From: Plakobranchus ocellatus
Taxonomy: Eukaryota > Mollusca > Gastropoda > Plakobranchidae
Assembly: GCA_019648995.1 (NCBI GenBank)
Contig: BLXT01002860.1
Coordinates: 326,726 to 355,189, forward strand
DNA: 28,464 bases
Direction of reading: 5' to 3'
Part shown: positions 22,601 through 27,252 of the stretch, piece by piece
Position numbering within the stretch: position 1 is the stretch's first letter
Layout: each line of letters opens with the position of its first letter
Notes under the pieces: model-generated
What the model was told of the DNA's origin: nothing
Databases searched by the model: none
What the model saw: only the letters and a program-made list of their open reading frames with translations
Translations under genes and position numbers: made by a program

Positions 22601-24623
22601 GTGAATAACAGCTTTGGAACTGGTATTAGAAAAAGTAGTTTAGACAACATCAAAAGGTAAAAATCACAAAACCCAATACACCAAAATGGAACACTCACAA
22701 AAGCTAGACTATGGATTGGACGGGACTTAAGCTAAAATTAAATATCAATATAAAAATCTACACAGAAAACACTTAATATAAAGAAATAATAATTATGATA
22801 GCAACAATAATAATAATAATAGTAATAACGAAACCACACTGAGTTTTGCTGTTACCCATGACCTGTTGTTCTTTGGATTAAACACATTGTGATAAGAATG
22901 TAGCATGAAACAAACATTGTTATCAAAGGTATGAAAAATGAATAAATGTCTGACTAAAATAAGGCACTGGATCTGAGAAGAAATAAAAAACAAGTTTATT
23001 TTTTAAGTATTTTGTGCGCAAAGAGAAATATATGATATTGATCAAATTTTTCCCAGTGATCAACCAAGAGCATTACAGTTGAATGTGTGTGTATGTGTGT
23101 GTATATATATATATATATGTATATATACACACACACACACATACATACATTTATGTGCTAAACAAGCACTCATTATACTCACTGAAGGCTTTTGTTTGTG
23201 CCTGGACAGTTTTTGAGGGCGGCCCCTCCCCTCGGGCAGACTTGGCAGCAACCTGTAAAAAAACAAAACATCAAGAACAATAATAAAAGAAAAGAGCACT
23301 GTCTGATCTACAGCTGGTTATATCAGCAGAATAATAGCGATGTTATGGCAATTGATATAAGAGCCATATATATATTACCCATATCTTATATATATAGATA
23401 TGGGTAAGAAAAGAGAACATTCGAAAAAAAAAAAAAAAAAGAAATAAAATCAAGCCTGGTTATAAACCACAAAAAGGTTGGTCAATATTAAAATTATTTA
23501 TCGTATATGCTTCTCCATCTAGGTCATTTTTTTTTTGGATATTTAGTTTCTTCAACAGCACAGGTTGCTCTTAGTCTTCGTGAACAAATAATGTTCAATA
23601 AAATTTTACATTTTAAAAAGAAATAAATATATATCTCTCTCTCTCTATATATATATATATTATGTACCCCTAGAAACAACCGAAAAATGCCTAAAGAAAG
23701 AATGAGTGAAAGAGGAGACAATTGGAAAGAAAATAGAAATAAAATCAAGCCTGGCTAGAAACCACAAAAACATCGGTCAGTATTAAAACTGTTCATGGAA
23801 CATGCTACTCTAGCTAGGTCATTTTTAATTAATATTCAGTTTAAGTTTATATATATGTATATTTCTTTCAGTTTTCTGTGTAAAATTTGACTGAATATTT
23901 AATGTTCACTAAGGACAAATTCATGAAAAAAAAAAAAAAAAAGATATAGGTAAAGTAGCCTTTACTATGAACAGTTTTAATATTGACCAATGCTTTTGTT
24001 GCTTCTAGTCAGTTTTGATTTTCTTCTTCTTTTTTTTTCCAACTTTTCTCTTCTCTCATCCACCCTTTTTTTTTCAAAAGTTTTTCTCGATAATTTTGTT
24101 TCTAGGTTGATCTAAAAGGTTCCTTAAAATAAAAAAAAAAAAACAAAGATTATGTAGTTCAAAAATCCACAATAACTGTATTTCAAAGGCGCAGCCTCAA
24201 CCAGACATAAAACGTGCACCAAATACAGTCCAACGCAATTATATATCGAACAAAGTAAAACTAATTAGCGCTAAAGCTGTTATTGTGATGTTGGAAAAAA
24301 AAATACCCATTGTTTTCCTGACGGTTTACTTGGCCGTGGGGAATTCTCAAGTATTAACATAGCAAACCTGTTTGAGCTGCCCATGTGTTATTTTACGCCA
24401 GTTTATACCTTTATATTATACACTGTGTCTGGTGTAAGATTGGTCAGCCGGTATTTGGTCACCGGAGGGATGATGCTTAGGCGGGCCTTCTGCCGGAAAT
24501 GCGAGTCGTTGATGTAGAGCTCGTAACTCAGAATGTTGTCACGCTCCTCCGGCGCAGTCCAGGTAAGCTCAATGGAGTTAGCTGTCACGAGGGATGCGCG
24601 CAAGTTCACTGGTTGATATGGAA
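162..24623 (-). CDS. Lar: LAR-type receptor protein-tyrosine phosphatase, internal part of the gene (21 exons, both ends outside the window)
   Basis: A transmembrane receptor tyrosine phosphatase of the LAR/PTPRF-PTPRD-PTPRS family. Known members bind heparan/chondroitin sulfate proteoglycans and synaptic adhesion partners, act in axon guidance and synapse formation, and dephosphorylate phosphotyrosine in the cytoplasm. Exons, in gene order: 24623-24409, 23252-23183, 20539-20210, 16132-16026, 15783-15579, 14797-14603, 14234-14142, 13080-12965, 12677-12500, 11169-10882, 10291-10182, 9703-9490, 9198-9029, 8187-8011, 7446-7193, 7031-6913, 5914-5616, 5014-4916, 2826-2707, 999-845, 447-162. They total 3,800 nt and stay open with matching phases at all 20 junctions. 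Counting the split first codon as residue 1, FN3 domains span about 1-707, the membrane-proximal region 708-879, the TM helix 880-907 and the start of PTP D1 about 948-1267. The nucleophile is Cys1171. Seven FN3 domains are visible. The first matches FN3-3 of LAR, so two FN3 and the Ig domains should lie upstream. The orthologue name is inferred from family resemblance. Confidence 0.93.
448..844 (-). other. LAR intron (exon 20 to 21)
   Basis: 397 nt, AT-rich, GT-AG. Ends with pyrimidine-rich TTTCTTTCTCTTTAG. Open frames here are chance. No further feature seen. Confidence 0.8.
845..999 (-). CDS. Lar: LAR exon 20: D1 with the WPD loop and the catalytic cysteine
   Basis: 155 nt, phase 0 to phase 2. 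Reads [20 protein letters not shown], then [20 protein letters not shown] and [10 protein letters not shown]. The WPD loop with the general-acid Asp is at 951-943. The catalytic Cys (TGC) is the last full codon, followed by AG of the Ser codon. The donor GTCAGT splits the P-loop. Acceptor CTATTCAG. Confidence 0.95.
1000..2706 (-). other. LAR intron (exon 19 to 20)
   Basis: 1,707 nt, AT-rich, with scattered A or T homopolymers (about 1568-1580, 2108-2120, 2265-2275). A more GC-rich, pyrimidine-rich patch lies at about 1300-1390. No coding match or mobile element recognised. Confidence 0.7.
2707..2826 (-). CDS. Lar: LAR exon 19: phosphatase domain D1
   Basis: 120 nt, phase 0 at both ends. Reads [20 protein letters not shown], then [20 protein letters not shown]. 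It follows the 'KCxQYWP' motif of LAR D1 and the 'VELATYTVRTF' strand. Acceptor CTCTAG, donor GTAAGT. Confidence 0.94.
2827..4915 (-). other. LAR intron (exon 18 to 19)
   Basis: 2,089 nt, AT-rich. Holds a (TA)n microsatellite at 4875-4906 next to the 5' splice site and several homopolymers. The plus-strand ORFs at 2911-3117 and 3219-3491 have no recognisable similarity and look like chance frames. Confidence 0.7.
4875..4906. repeat. (TA)n microsatellite
   Basis: About 16 TA units, immediately downstream (minus strand) of the exon 18 donor. Confidence 0.97.
4916..5014 (-). CDS. Lar: LAR exon 18: phosphatase domain D1
   Basis: 99 nt, phase 0 at both ends. Reads [20 protein letters not shown], then [13 protein letters not shown], the conserved PTP motif '[17 protein letters not shown]'. 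Acceptor TATTCAG, donor GTATGT. A (TA)n tract of about 16 units starts roughly ten bases beyond the donor. Confidence 0.95.
5015..5615 (-). other. LAR intron (exon 17 to 18)
   Basis: 601 nt, AT-rich, GT-AG. Nothing else seen. Confidence 0.75.
5616..5914 (-). CDS. Lar: LAR exon 17: start of phosphatase domain D1
   Basis: 299 nt, phase 1 to phase 0. Reads [40 protein letters not shown], then [17 protein letters not shown] with the phosphotyrosine-recognition loop (KNRY), and [20 protein letters not shown] ending AYIATQ. Near identical to LAR D1. Two ATG codons at the exon start are internal residues, since the acceptor CTCACAG|CC and the phase tie it to exon 16. The donor is GTTAGG. Confidence 0.95.
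5915..6912 (-). other. LAR intron (exon 16 to 17)
   Basis: 998 nt, very AT-rich, with homopolymer runs. No repeat or coding signal recognised. Confidence 0.75.
6913..7031 (-). CDS. Lar: LAR exon 16: cytoplasmic juxtamembrane segment
   Basis: 119 nt, phase 2 to phase 1. The first base completes Arg, giving [19 protein letters not shown], a basic stop-transfer patch. It continues [18 protein letters not shown], the conserved 'SDPVEMRRLNxQTPG' motif just before D1 in LAR family members. Acceptor GATTGACAG, donor GTCAGA. The local poly-T/poly-A upstream is intron. Confidence 0.92.
7193..7446 (-). CDS. Lar: LAR exon 15: stalk and transmembrane helix
   Basis: 254 nt, phase 0 to phase 2, acceptor CTTTCCCAG. 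The stalk begins [17 protein letters not shown] and is followed by a Ser/Asn/Pro- and acid-rich stretch with an NET site. A hydrophobic helix at about 7278-7195 reads [20 protein letters not shown] then AIVCWVIM. It ends ATG AG before donor GTTTGT. The topology fits a type I protein: extracellular FN3 on the N-terminal side, basic cytoplasmic stop-transfer residues on the C-terminal side. Confidence 0.92.
7447..8010 (-). other. LAR intron (exon 14 to 15)
   Basis: 564 nt, AT-rich. A-rich patch at 7963-7992 near the donor. No coding match. Confidence 0.75.
8011..8187 (-). CDS. Lar: LAR exon 14: membrane-proximal ectodomain
   Basis: 177 nt, phase 0 at both ends. Starts [20 protein letters not shown] and continues [20 protein letters not shown] and [15 protein letters not shown]. 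This matches 'LKPYVAAQLD...FTLGDxxxYxGFYNRPL...YxCFVLA', the part of the LAR ectodomain that stays with the membrane-bound subunit after processing. Acceptor TTTTAAG, donor GTTAGT (weaker). Confidence 0.9.
8188..9028 (-). other. LAR intron (exon 13 to 14)
   Basis: 841 nt. About a third of it is the 44-bp minisatellite at 8347-8647. No exon for a furin-cleavage insert was found. Confidence 0.75.
8347..8647. repeat. Minisatellite, 44-bp unit, about 7 copies
   Basis: Imperfect tandem copies start at 8347, 8391, 8436, 8480, 8524, 8568 and 8602. The core reads agtcatctaagatgtgatag, followed by a variable c/t-rich half ending in ctaagaactt or a variant. The sixth copy carries a deletion of about 10 bp. 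It lies wholly in a LAR intron. Confidence 0.9.
9029..9198 (-). CDS. Lar: LAR exon 13: membrane-proximal ectodomain
   Basis: 170 nt, phase 1 to phase 0, acceptor TTCTTCCAG. Reads [20 protein letters not shown], then [20 protein letters not shown] and PSDYTFAE. It matches the segment after the last FN3 in LAR ('WFYIVVVPL...PEEL'), a folded module of the membrane-proximal region. The donor is GTAATT. The arginine-rich furin insert that follows this point in human LAR is not present in exon 13 or 14. Confidence 0.88.
9490..9703 (-). CDS. Lar: LAR exon 12: last FN3 domain, second half
   Basis: 214 nt, phase 0 to phase 1, after TTTTACAG. Starts [20 protein letters not shown], then [20 protein letters not shown] and [12 protein letters not shown]. 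It corresponds to 'ILYNGQ...LQPNTEYSFVL' of human LAR. Two potential glycosylation sites (NGS, NIS). The donor is GTAAAT. Confidence 0.91.
9704..10181 (-). other. LAR intron (exon 11 to 12)
   Basis: 478 nt, AT-rich. A short duplicated phrase (atcaataggc twice near 9993-10012). No other feature. Confidence 0.7.
10182..10291 (-). CDS. Lar: LAR exon 11: last FN3 domain (FN3-9), first half
   Basis: 110 nt, phase 1 to phase 0, after an ATTACAG acceptor. Reads [20 protein letters not shown], then [17 protein letters not shown]. 'xxFxxNFRVxxxxxTxVxLSWxxP' is the signature of the last FN3 domain of LAR receptors. The donor is GTAAGT. Confidence 0.92.
10292..10881 (-). other. LAR intron (exon 10 to 11)
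   Basis: 590 nt, AT-rich, with a (CA)n tract at about 10558-10576. No coding match. Confidence 0.75.
10882..11169 (-). CDS. Lar: LAR exon 10: FN3-8 (extra domain relative to human LAR), single exon
   Basis: 288 nt, phase 1 at both ends, one whole FN3 domain. Reads [40 protein letters not shown] and [20 protein letters not shown], ending [12 protein letters not shown]. It sits between the domains that match human FN3-7 and FN3-8, so this gene has one more FN3 than human LAR. That agrees with the nine FN3 known for Drosophila Lar. The acceptor is ACAG|AG, chosen over ACAGAG| because only it keeps the frame with exon 9. The donor is GTAAGT. Confidence 0.9.
11170..12499 (-). other. LAR intron (exon 9 to 10)
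   Basis: 1,330 nt. Carries a tRNA-derived SINE candidate at 11733-11963. The remainder is AT-rich without recognisable genes. Confidence 0.75.
11733..11963 (-). mobile_element. Degenerate tRNA-derived SINE candidate
   Basis: On the minus strand the element opens ggagaagcagtggcttatct followed by ggtagttcag. This resembles a tRNA A box (TGGCnnAnnGG) after the usual SINE leader. About 30 nt on comes ggtctgaaatctg, a decayed B box (GGTTCGAnTCC). A non-tRNA body follows (with cacccagcacttaatgggta), then a T-rich end near 11733. Box order and spacing fit an RNA polymerase III SINE. I cannot name the family, and target-site duplications were not identified. Confidence 0.6.
12500..12677 (-). CDS. 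Lar: LAR exon 9: FN3-7, second half
   Basis: 178 nt, phase 0 to phase 1. Reads [20 protein letters not shown], then [20 protein letters not shown] and [14 protein letters not shown]. The FN3 tyrosine corner and the 'AxTSKGxGPxS' ending match LAR FN3-7. The donor is GTAAGT. Contains an NCT glycosylation site. Confidence 0.92.
12763..12780. repeat. Perfect 18-bp palindrome
   Basis: agctccttgcaaggagct is its own reverse complement. It lies in the intron between exons 8 and 9. Confidence 0.85.
12965..13080 (-). CDS. Lar: LAR exon 8: FN3-7, first half
   Basis: 116 nt, phase 1 to phase 0, with a pyrimidine-rich acceptor (cccctccag). Reads [20 protein letters not shown], then [19 protein letters not shown]. 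'LPSGxPQNLxxxGLTxTxxxLxWxPPxxxxRNGxIxxY' marks the seventh LAR FN3 domain. The donor is GTAATA. Potential N-glycosylation at NLT. Confidence 0.92.
13081..14141 (-). other. LAR intron (exon 7 to 8)
   Basis: 1,061 nt. (CA)n at 14039-14062. A more GC-rich block at about 13430-13610 stands out from the AT-rich surroundings but matches nothing I recognise. Small ORFs at 13577-13999 look like chance. Confidence 0.7.
14039..14062. repeat. (CA)n microsatellite
   Basis: About 12 CA units within the intron downstream of exon 7. Confidence 0.95.
14142..14234 (-). CDS. Lar: LAR exon 7: end of FN3-6
   Basis: 93 nt, phase 1 at both ends, after a TTTATAG acceptor. Reads (D)[19 protein letters not shown] followed by [11 protein letters not shown], the F and G strands of FN3-6 (compare 'TTYxFRLAAKN' in LAR). 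The donor is GTGAGG. An alternative acceptor (ACAG) four bases further in would break the frame and was not chosen. A (CA)n tract lies about 80 nt into the following intron. Confidence 0.9.
14235..14602 (-). other. LAR intron (exon 6 to 7)
   Basis: 368 nt, AT-rich, GT-AG, inside FN3-6. Nothing else seen. Confidence 0.75.
14603..14797 (-). CDS. Lar: LAR exon 6: FN3-6, first part
   Basis: 195 nt, phase 1 at both ends. Starts [18 protein letters not shown] (Val from split G|TT), then [20 protein letters not shown] and [20 protein letters not shown]. The donor is GTACGT. The intron inside this domain is phase 1, unlike the phase 0 introns that split the other FN3 domains here. Confidence 0.9.
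14798..15578 (-). other. LAR intron (exon 5 to 6)
   Basis: 781 nt, AT-rich. Contains a 62-bp tandem duplication (14814-14938) close to the exon 6 acceptor and a tatttatttatt-like patch at about 15230-15250. Confidence 0.75.
14814..14938. repeat. Two-copy tandem duplication, 62-bp unit
   Basis: Copies at 14814-14875 and 14876-14938 share gacaccttcctggaaggtat plus flanking sequence, with few substitutions and one indel. It begins 17 bp outside exon 6, upstream of its acceptor on the minus strand. Confidence 0.92.
15579..15783 (-). CDS. Lar: LAR exon 5: FN3-5, second half
   Basis: Phase 0 to phase 1, 205 nt. Reads [15 protein letters not shown], then [20 protein letters not shown] and [20 protein letters not shown]. 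This matches the 'GLxPxTxYxVxVAAYTxKGDG' signature of LAR FN3-5. The donor is GTCAGT. It completes the domain begun in exon 4. Confidence 0.92.
16026..16132 (-). CDS. Lar: LAR exon 4: FN3-5, first half
   Basis: Phase 1 to phase 0, 107 nt. The split codon G|TG gives Val, so the junction reads [14 protein letters not shown], the classic LAR FN3-4/FN3-5 border. The exon continues with [11 protein letters not shown] and KGIIRGYQ and ends at CAG before GTATGT. A 68-bp (AG)n tract (pyrimidine-rich on this strand) lies 37 nt upstream of the acceptor. NST is a potential glycosylation site. Confidence 0.92.
16171..16252. repeat. (AG)n followed by (TG)n microsatellite
   Basis: About 34 AG units (16171-16238), then about seven TG units. 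On the gene strand it is a CT tract 37 nt upstream of the exon 4 acceptor. Confidence 0.97.
18403..18588 (+). other. Candidate antisense exon A (unrecognised, speculative)
   Basis: A plus-strand frame open for at least 62 codons, starting after cgcttcaacag and ending AAG|gtgcat (a weak donor). It reads [40 protein letters not shown] and [20 protein letters not shown]. Its end phase (0) fits the only open frame of the candidate exon at 18708-18802. I do not recognise the protein. A frame of this length can occur by chance in 28 kb. Confidence 0.2.
18708..18802 (+). other. Candidate antisense exon B (unrecognised, speculative)
   Basis: 95 nt on the plus strand, between a good acceptor (cccctctttgtttgccaaccag) preceded by ttttt and a near-consensus donor (gtgagtaag). 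Only one of three frames is open: [20 protein letters not shown] then [12 protein letters not shown]. It is richer in G+C than its flanks. The minus strand is also open here, so strand assignment rests on splice signals alone. Confidence 0.25.
18920..19166. repeat. Minisatellite, 39-bp unit, six copies plus a partial copy
   Basis: Units start at 18920, 18959, 18998, 19037, 19076 and 19115, all exactly 39 bp apart. The core is aaaggataactcaactcagc followed by caaaagaaacaaaactacc. Because 39 is a multiple of three, a plus-strand frame stays open with a 13-residue repeat ([17 protein letters not shown]) and a hydrophobic minus-strand frame stays open too. I regard it as repeat DNA rather than a gene. 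Confidence 0.92.
20210..20539 (-). CDS. Lar: LAR exon 3: FN3-4, a whole domain in one exon
   Basis: A 330-nt exon, phase 1 at both ends, holding a complete FN3 domain (residues about 96-205). It starts [20 protein letters not shown] and has the FN3 Trp in LITWHPPE, Tyr in LLGYRVFV, and [20 protein letters not shown] before the linker KTDED. 'LAFTxVGDGPxSPxIxVKTDED' is typical of LAR receptors. The donor is GTAGGT. The acceptor is unusual: the upstream intron is CA-repeat (cacacacaaaaag) rather than pyrimidine-rich. Unlike most neighbouring FN3 domains, no intron splits this one. The exon is GC-rich. Confidence 0.9.
20545..20583. repeat. (TG)n-rich microsatellite at the exon 3 acceptor
   Basis: Interrupted TG units directly abut the acceptor. 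On the gene strand they read as CA repeats in place of a polypyrimidine tract. Confidence 0.93.
23083..23153. repeat. Compound (TG)n(TA)n(CA)n microsatellite, self-complementary
   Basis: TG-rich, then TA-rich, then CA-rich segments form an almost perfect inverted repeat about 30 nt inside the intron after exon 2. Confidence 0.95.
23183..23252 (-). CDS. Lar: LAR exon 2: end of FN3-3
   Basis: A short 70-nt exon in phase 0 to phase 1. It follows a TTTTACAG acceptor and ends before a strong GTGAGTAT donor. It reads [20 protein letters not shown], the G strand and linker of FN3-3. The last base A combines with AA of the next exon to give Lys. The (TG)(TA)(CA) repeat at 23083-23153 lies about 30 nt into the following intron. 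Confidence 0.9.
23375..23407. repeat. Perfect inverted repeat, 12-bp arms
   Basis: ttacccatatct and agatatgggtaa flank a 9-base (ta)n loop. Confidence 0.9.
23441..23530 (+). repeat. 90-bp dispersed repeat, copy 1
   Basis: Starts gaaataaaatcaagcctggt and ends ctaggtcattttt. Aligned almost throughout with 23736-23825 (copy 2). Confidence 0.88.
23736..23825 (+). repeat. 90-bp dispersed repeat, copy 2
   Basis: Same orientation as copy 1, offset 295 bp. Shares gaaataaaatcaagcctgg, gaaaccacaaaaa-like and ctaggtcatttt blocks. Confidence 0.88.
23946..24025 (-). repeat. 90-bp dispersed repeat, copy 3 (inverted)
   Basis: The reverse complement aligns with copy 2, e.g. ggtcaatattaaaactgttc. It forms a foldback with copy 2 across a spacer of about 120 bp. 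Confidence 0.82.
24409..24623 (-). CDS. Lar: LAR exon 1 in window: FN3-3, first part
   Basis: Encodes residues 1-72. It starts in phase 1 after a CAG acceptor, with the split codon (G)TT giving Val, and reads [17 protein letters not shown], then the FN3 tryptophan in ELTW, the tyrosine in SYELY, and [10 protein letters not shown]. It ends in phase 0 at AAG before donor GTATAA. The 'VPxQP...ERxxxYEL' pattern matches the third FN3 domain of LAR, which places the exon in the receptor. It has a potential N-glycosylation site (NDS) and a second NLT. The exon is visibly richer in G+C than its flanks. The codon at 24609 is an internal GTG (Val), not a start. Confidence 0.9.
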
Positions 24624-24907
24624 CTGGTGGCGAGCAATTTTGTTGGCAAGGGAAAAAAAAAAAGAAACAGTAAGCTAATGTTTTTGTCGATCAACACTTA
24701 TGTAAAAGAATGTGACGAAGACTTTCTCATCTTTATTTCAACTAAGACGTACGTTGAAAATAATTGTGCATATCCTTGATCAACTATTAAACAATGGATA
24801 GATAGATAGAGAGTGAAACAGATTTACTCAGGTTGATCAGGCAATTAAATGGATAAAGATTGTAAGATAGACTGATTTATAGAAGGGAGATGGAAAAAAA
24901 AAGAATA

Positions 24908-24923
24908 AGAGAGATAGAGAGGA

Positions 24924-24967
<44 letters not shown>
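24908..24967. repeat. (GA)n-rich microsatellite
   Basis: GA units interrupted by GATA, in intron. Confidence 0.95.
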
Positions 24968-24971
<4 letters not shown>

Positions 24972-25513
24972 TAGGAAAAAAATATTAAGCCTAAACTGCC
25001 TTTCGCAAAGAGAGATGCGATATTTAATTTTCTTTCCTAGTTGTGTGCAGTCACAATCTTTCCCCAAATGTACATAATCTACAGCAATATAATGCAATAC
25101 TTATGCTTCCATATTGGATACATTATGAACTACATCCATGGCAGGATACAGAATTCCAAGCAAGAGTTTCCCATTTCAGCAATTTATCAAAGAGTCATAT
25201 GCTGTGAGAATGGGACTGTGGATGTTGCACTTAACCATCATAACAGTAATTATGATCTGTGAGAAATTGTGCAGCTCATTTCTACAAAAATTTCTCGAGC
25301 AGCTAATAATGACCAAATTCATGGAAACTGAAGTTTAAAATGGCGGGTTTTAATTAGATTTACGTAAGGCGAACGATTTTGTCTTTGTAAAACATAAACT
25401 AGAATGTTATTGTTAGCAGAAAAAGGCTCATACAAACTATAAATTGTACACGGGGTTTCATGACAAAAGATTAGTGCATGAATCGCCAGGGAATCCCGAT
25501 GGCTTTTATTTCA

Positions 25514-26213
25514 GGTGCCCTGTCTAGCGATCATGTTCCTCCACTTAAACCTGTTCTCGGCTAACCTTATTAAGTAATGTATCCATGGCTATACTTTTAC
25601 TTATGCATCTACAATCAAGGGTAGCAAGGAAAGGATATTCAAATTTTTTTAATTTGTTCGATTTTTTCACCTTTGCTAACGACATTACATTTGGGCCCTG
25701 AGGATTTCTTTGTGATGACCATAGGTTTAAATTTTTTTTTTTTCAAATTCAAAGGCAGGCCCATTCTTTTGCTTTCTTAAACTGCTGTATCTAAAAGTTT
25801 TTTGATGCTGTTCACTAGATTATACTATGAAAACTGTACCATCTGCATACCTAAAATTATTAAGATTCTCTCCATTTACTTTTAAGCCTGAAATATCCTC
25901 TAAGATTATTTCGCTATATAGGTTAAAAAGATCAGGAGACATTACACATCACTGCCTGACATCTCTATCAAAATCAGTGTTCTCATTAAATTCTTACAGA
26001 TTCACTTTGATCCCAGTATGGATTTCCAATTATTCTCAGATCTTCACGATCAACATATAATATTCCTATCAAATGAAACAACTCTTCGTCTTTTATTTTG
26101 TCAAAGACCTTAATATAATTAATTAAGGAGAGGTGGAAATCTTTCCATAAACACAGACAACGTGAACATTGCATTTATAGTCCCTCTGTCCCGATACACC
26201 TTTTGTTCCATGG
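25514..26213 (-). pseudogene. Decayed non-LTR (LINE-type) reverse transcriptase fragment
   Basis: On the minus strand, in shifting frames, the RT landmarks appear in order. RDRGTINAMFTLSVFMER (motif 'GfvkgrGTrdAIftLr') is near 26192-26140. NYIKVFDKIKDEELFHLIGI ('DytKAFDrV') and LRIIGNPYWDQSESVRI run to about 25995. RQ-stop-CVMSPDLFNLYSEI ('RQGCvLSPxLFNlYsE', with TGA at 25951-25949 in place of Gly) follows. LKVNGENLNNFRYADG has the YADD box decayed to YADG at 25849-25838. ESKRMGLPLNLKK and VITKKSSGPKC ('ESexmGLxlNxkKTexMviSkk') come next, and FKWRNMIARQ lies near the end. Frameshifts, in-frame stops and the altered catalytic Asp show an inactive copy. It lies in the same orientation as the host gene. 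The clade is not certain. No 5' endonuclease domain was recognised. Confidence 0.88.
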
Positions 26214-26969
26214 CAGTTACGAAAGAACTTTACCTTTATAGCAACCTCTAGTACAACATCATATAAACAATTTACTCTTTTTAATACTGTACTTAGTGCA
26301 ATGAAATGTTTTAGAATCGTCTCCAAGATACAGTTCTGATACTACTCGAATGGGAGATCTGAGCCCATATTTCTGTGAGAGACATTCGTTCGTGGGGCCT
26401 TTTTACTGCTGCGATTATTTTGAATTTAGAAGATACATAAACATTATAATGAATACGTTTTTCTCAGGGAAAGCAAGGATCTTACTTGGATCGTCTTGCG
26501 CCTTTTTGAAAATAGATCCCAAAAGGCTTTAAAAAGTTCCCATACCATTATAAAATCGCAATTATGGTGGGGAATTGAGCTTTATGTGGAACTCTAATCA
26601 GAACAGCCGTCTGCGCTTAGTCTAAAAATGTCAGAGTATTGAATGGATTTGATGGTTGAAAAATACGATAAAGGGCACGCAAGATCTTAAAGTACACATT
26701 TATAAGTATGGTTGAAATGCGCTGTCCAGACCAAGTCATCGTAGAAGCAGTGACAGCTCATCCCCATGCCAAGCGACCTGCGAGAAATCATGTTATGCAC
26801 AACGCCACCTGCAAGTGACCATGCAGCCCAACTTTAGACTTTTGGACTTAAAAAAAAAAAAGAATGTAACATAAGAACAAATTGGACAAATTGGGAAACT
26901 AGGGCAATGAGGCTGCCATAACATGATTGTGAAGTGACTGAAGCGAAATTGCATGCCAGGTTTTGCAAA

Positions 26970-27252
26970 CTATCACTGACACACCAGTGATCACTGAGCG
27001 CAAGCACGCGCGCACGCCAAATCTAGTCGCCGCGCAGTGGCTGGGCGTGAGTATAAATTAATTTGATGACAAGTGCAAGCACAACAGGCTGATAAAAAAT
27101 TATCTGCATGAACAGGAGCTGGCTGCGCTTGCTGGGGCACCAGGGACTCTTAAGAGAAAGACGCCGCGACTAGCAACAAACAACGCTAGTGTTTTCAAAT
27201 GCATGGTGCCAAACTATGCGTCAACATGGCGCGGCTCAATGCAGCAGTTTTA
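26970..27252 (+). other. GC-rich block with an interrupted open frame (unrecognised)
   Basis: Stands out from the AT-rich intron, with several CpG. A plus-strand frame runs from about 26940 to the TAA at 27250-27252 with a single internal TAA near 27060. It includes AQWLGVSIN, CKHNRLIKNYLHEQELAALA and KCMVPNYASTWRGSMQQF. It may be a decayed mobile-element or retrocopy fragment. I recognise no family. Confidence 0.25.

Larger units (their letters stand above)
20540..23182 (-). other. LAR intron (exon 2 to 3), about 2.6 kb
   Basis: AT-rich, with a (TG)n-rich tract at 20545-20583 against the exon 3 acceptor, many A/T homopolymers, an (AAT)n patch at about 22803-22828 and the (TG)(TA)(CA) tract at 23083-23153. 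No coding match. Confidence 0.75.
23253..24408 (-). other. LAR intron (exon 1 to 2)
   Basis: 1,156 nt, within FN3-3. Contains a perfect hairpin (23375-23407), three copies of a 90-bp repeat (two direct, one inverted) and a tatata/ctctct patch at about 23628-23660. Confidence 0.8.

Noticed and set aside
23060..23299. ORFs with Thr-His or Tyr-Ile repeats
   Set aside because: Translation of the TG/TA/CA microsatellite and antisense of exon 2.
26350..26532. Plus-strand ORF with several Cys, His and aromatic residues (LSPYFCERHSFVGPFYCCDY)
   Set aside because: It looked like a possible zinc-binding segment, but the spacing fits no known finger and it is adjacent to decayed LINE sequence. Not supportable as a gene.
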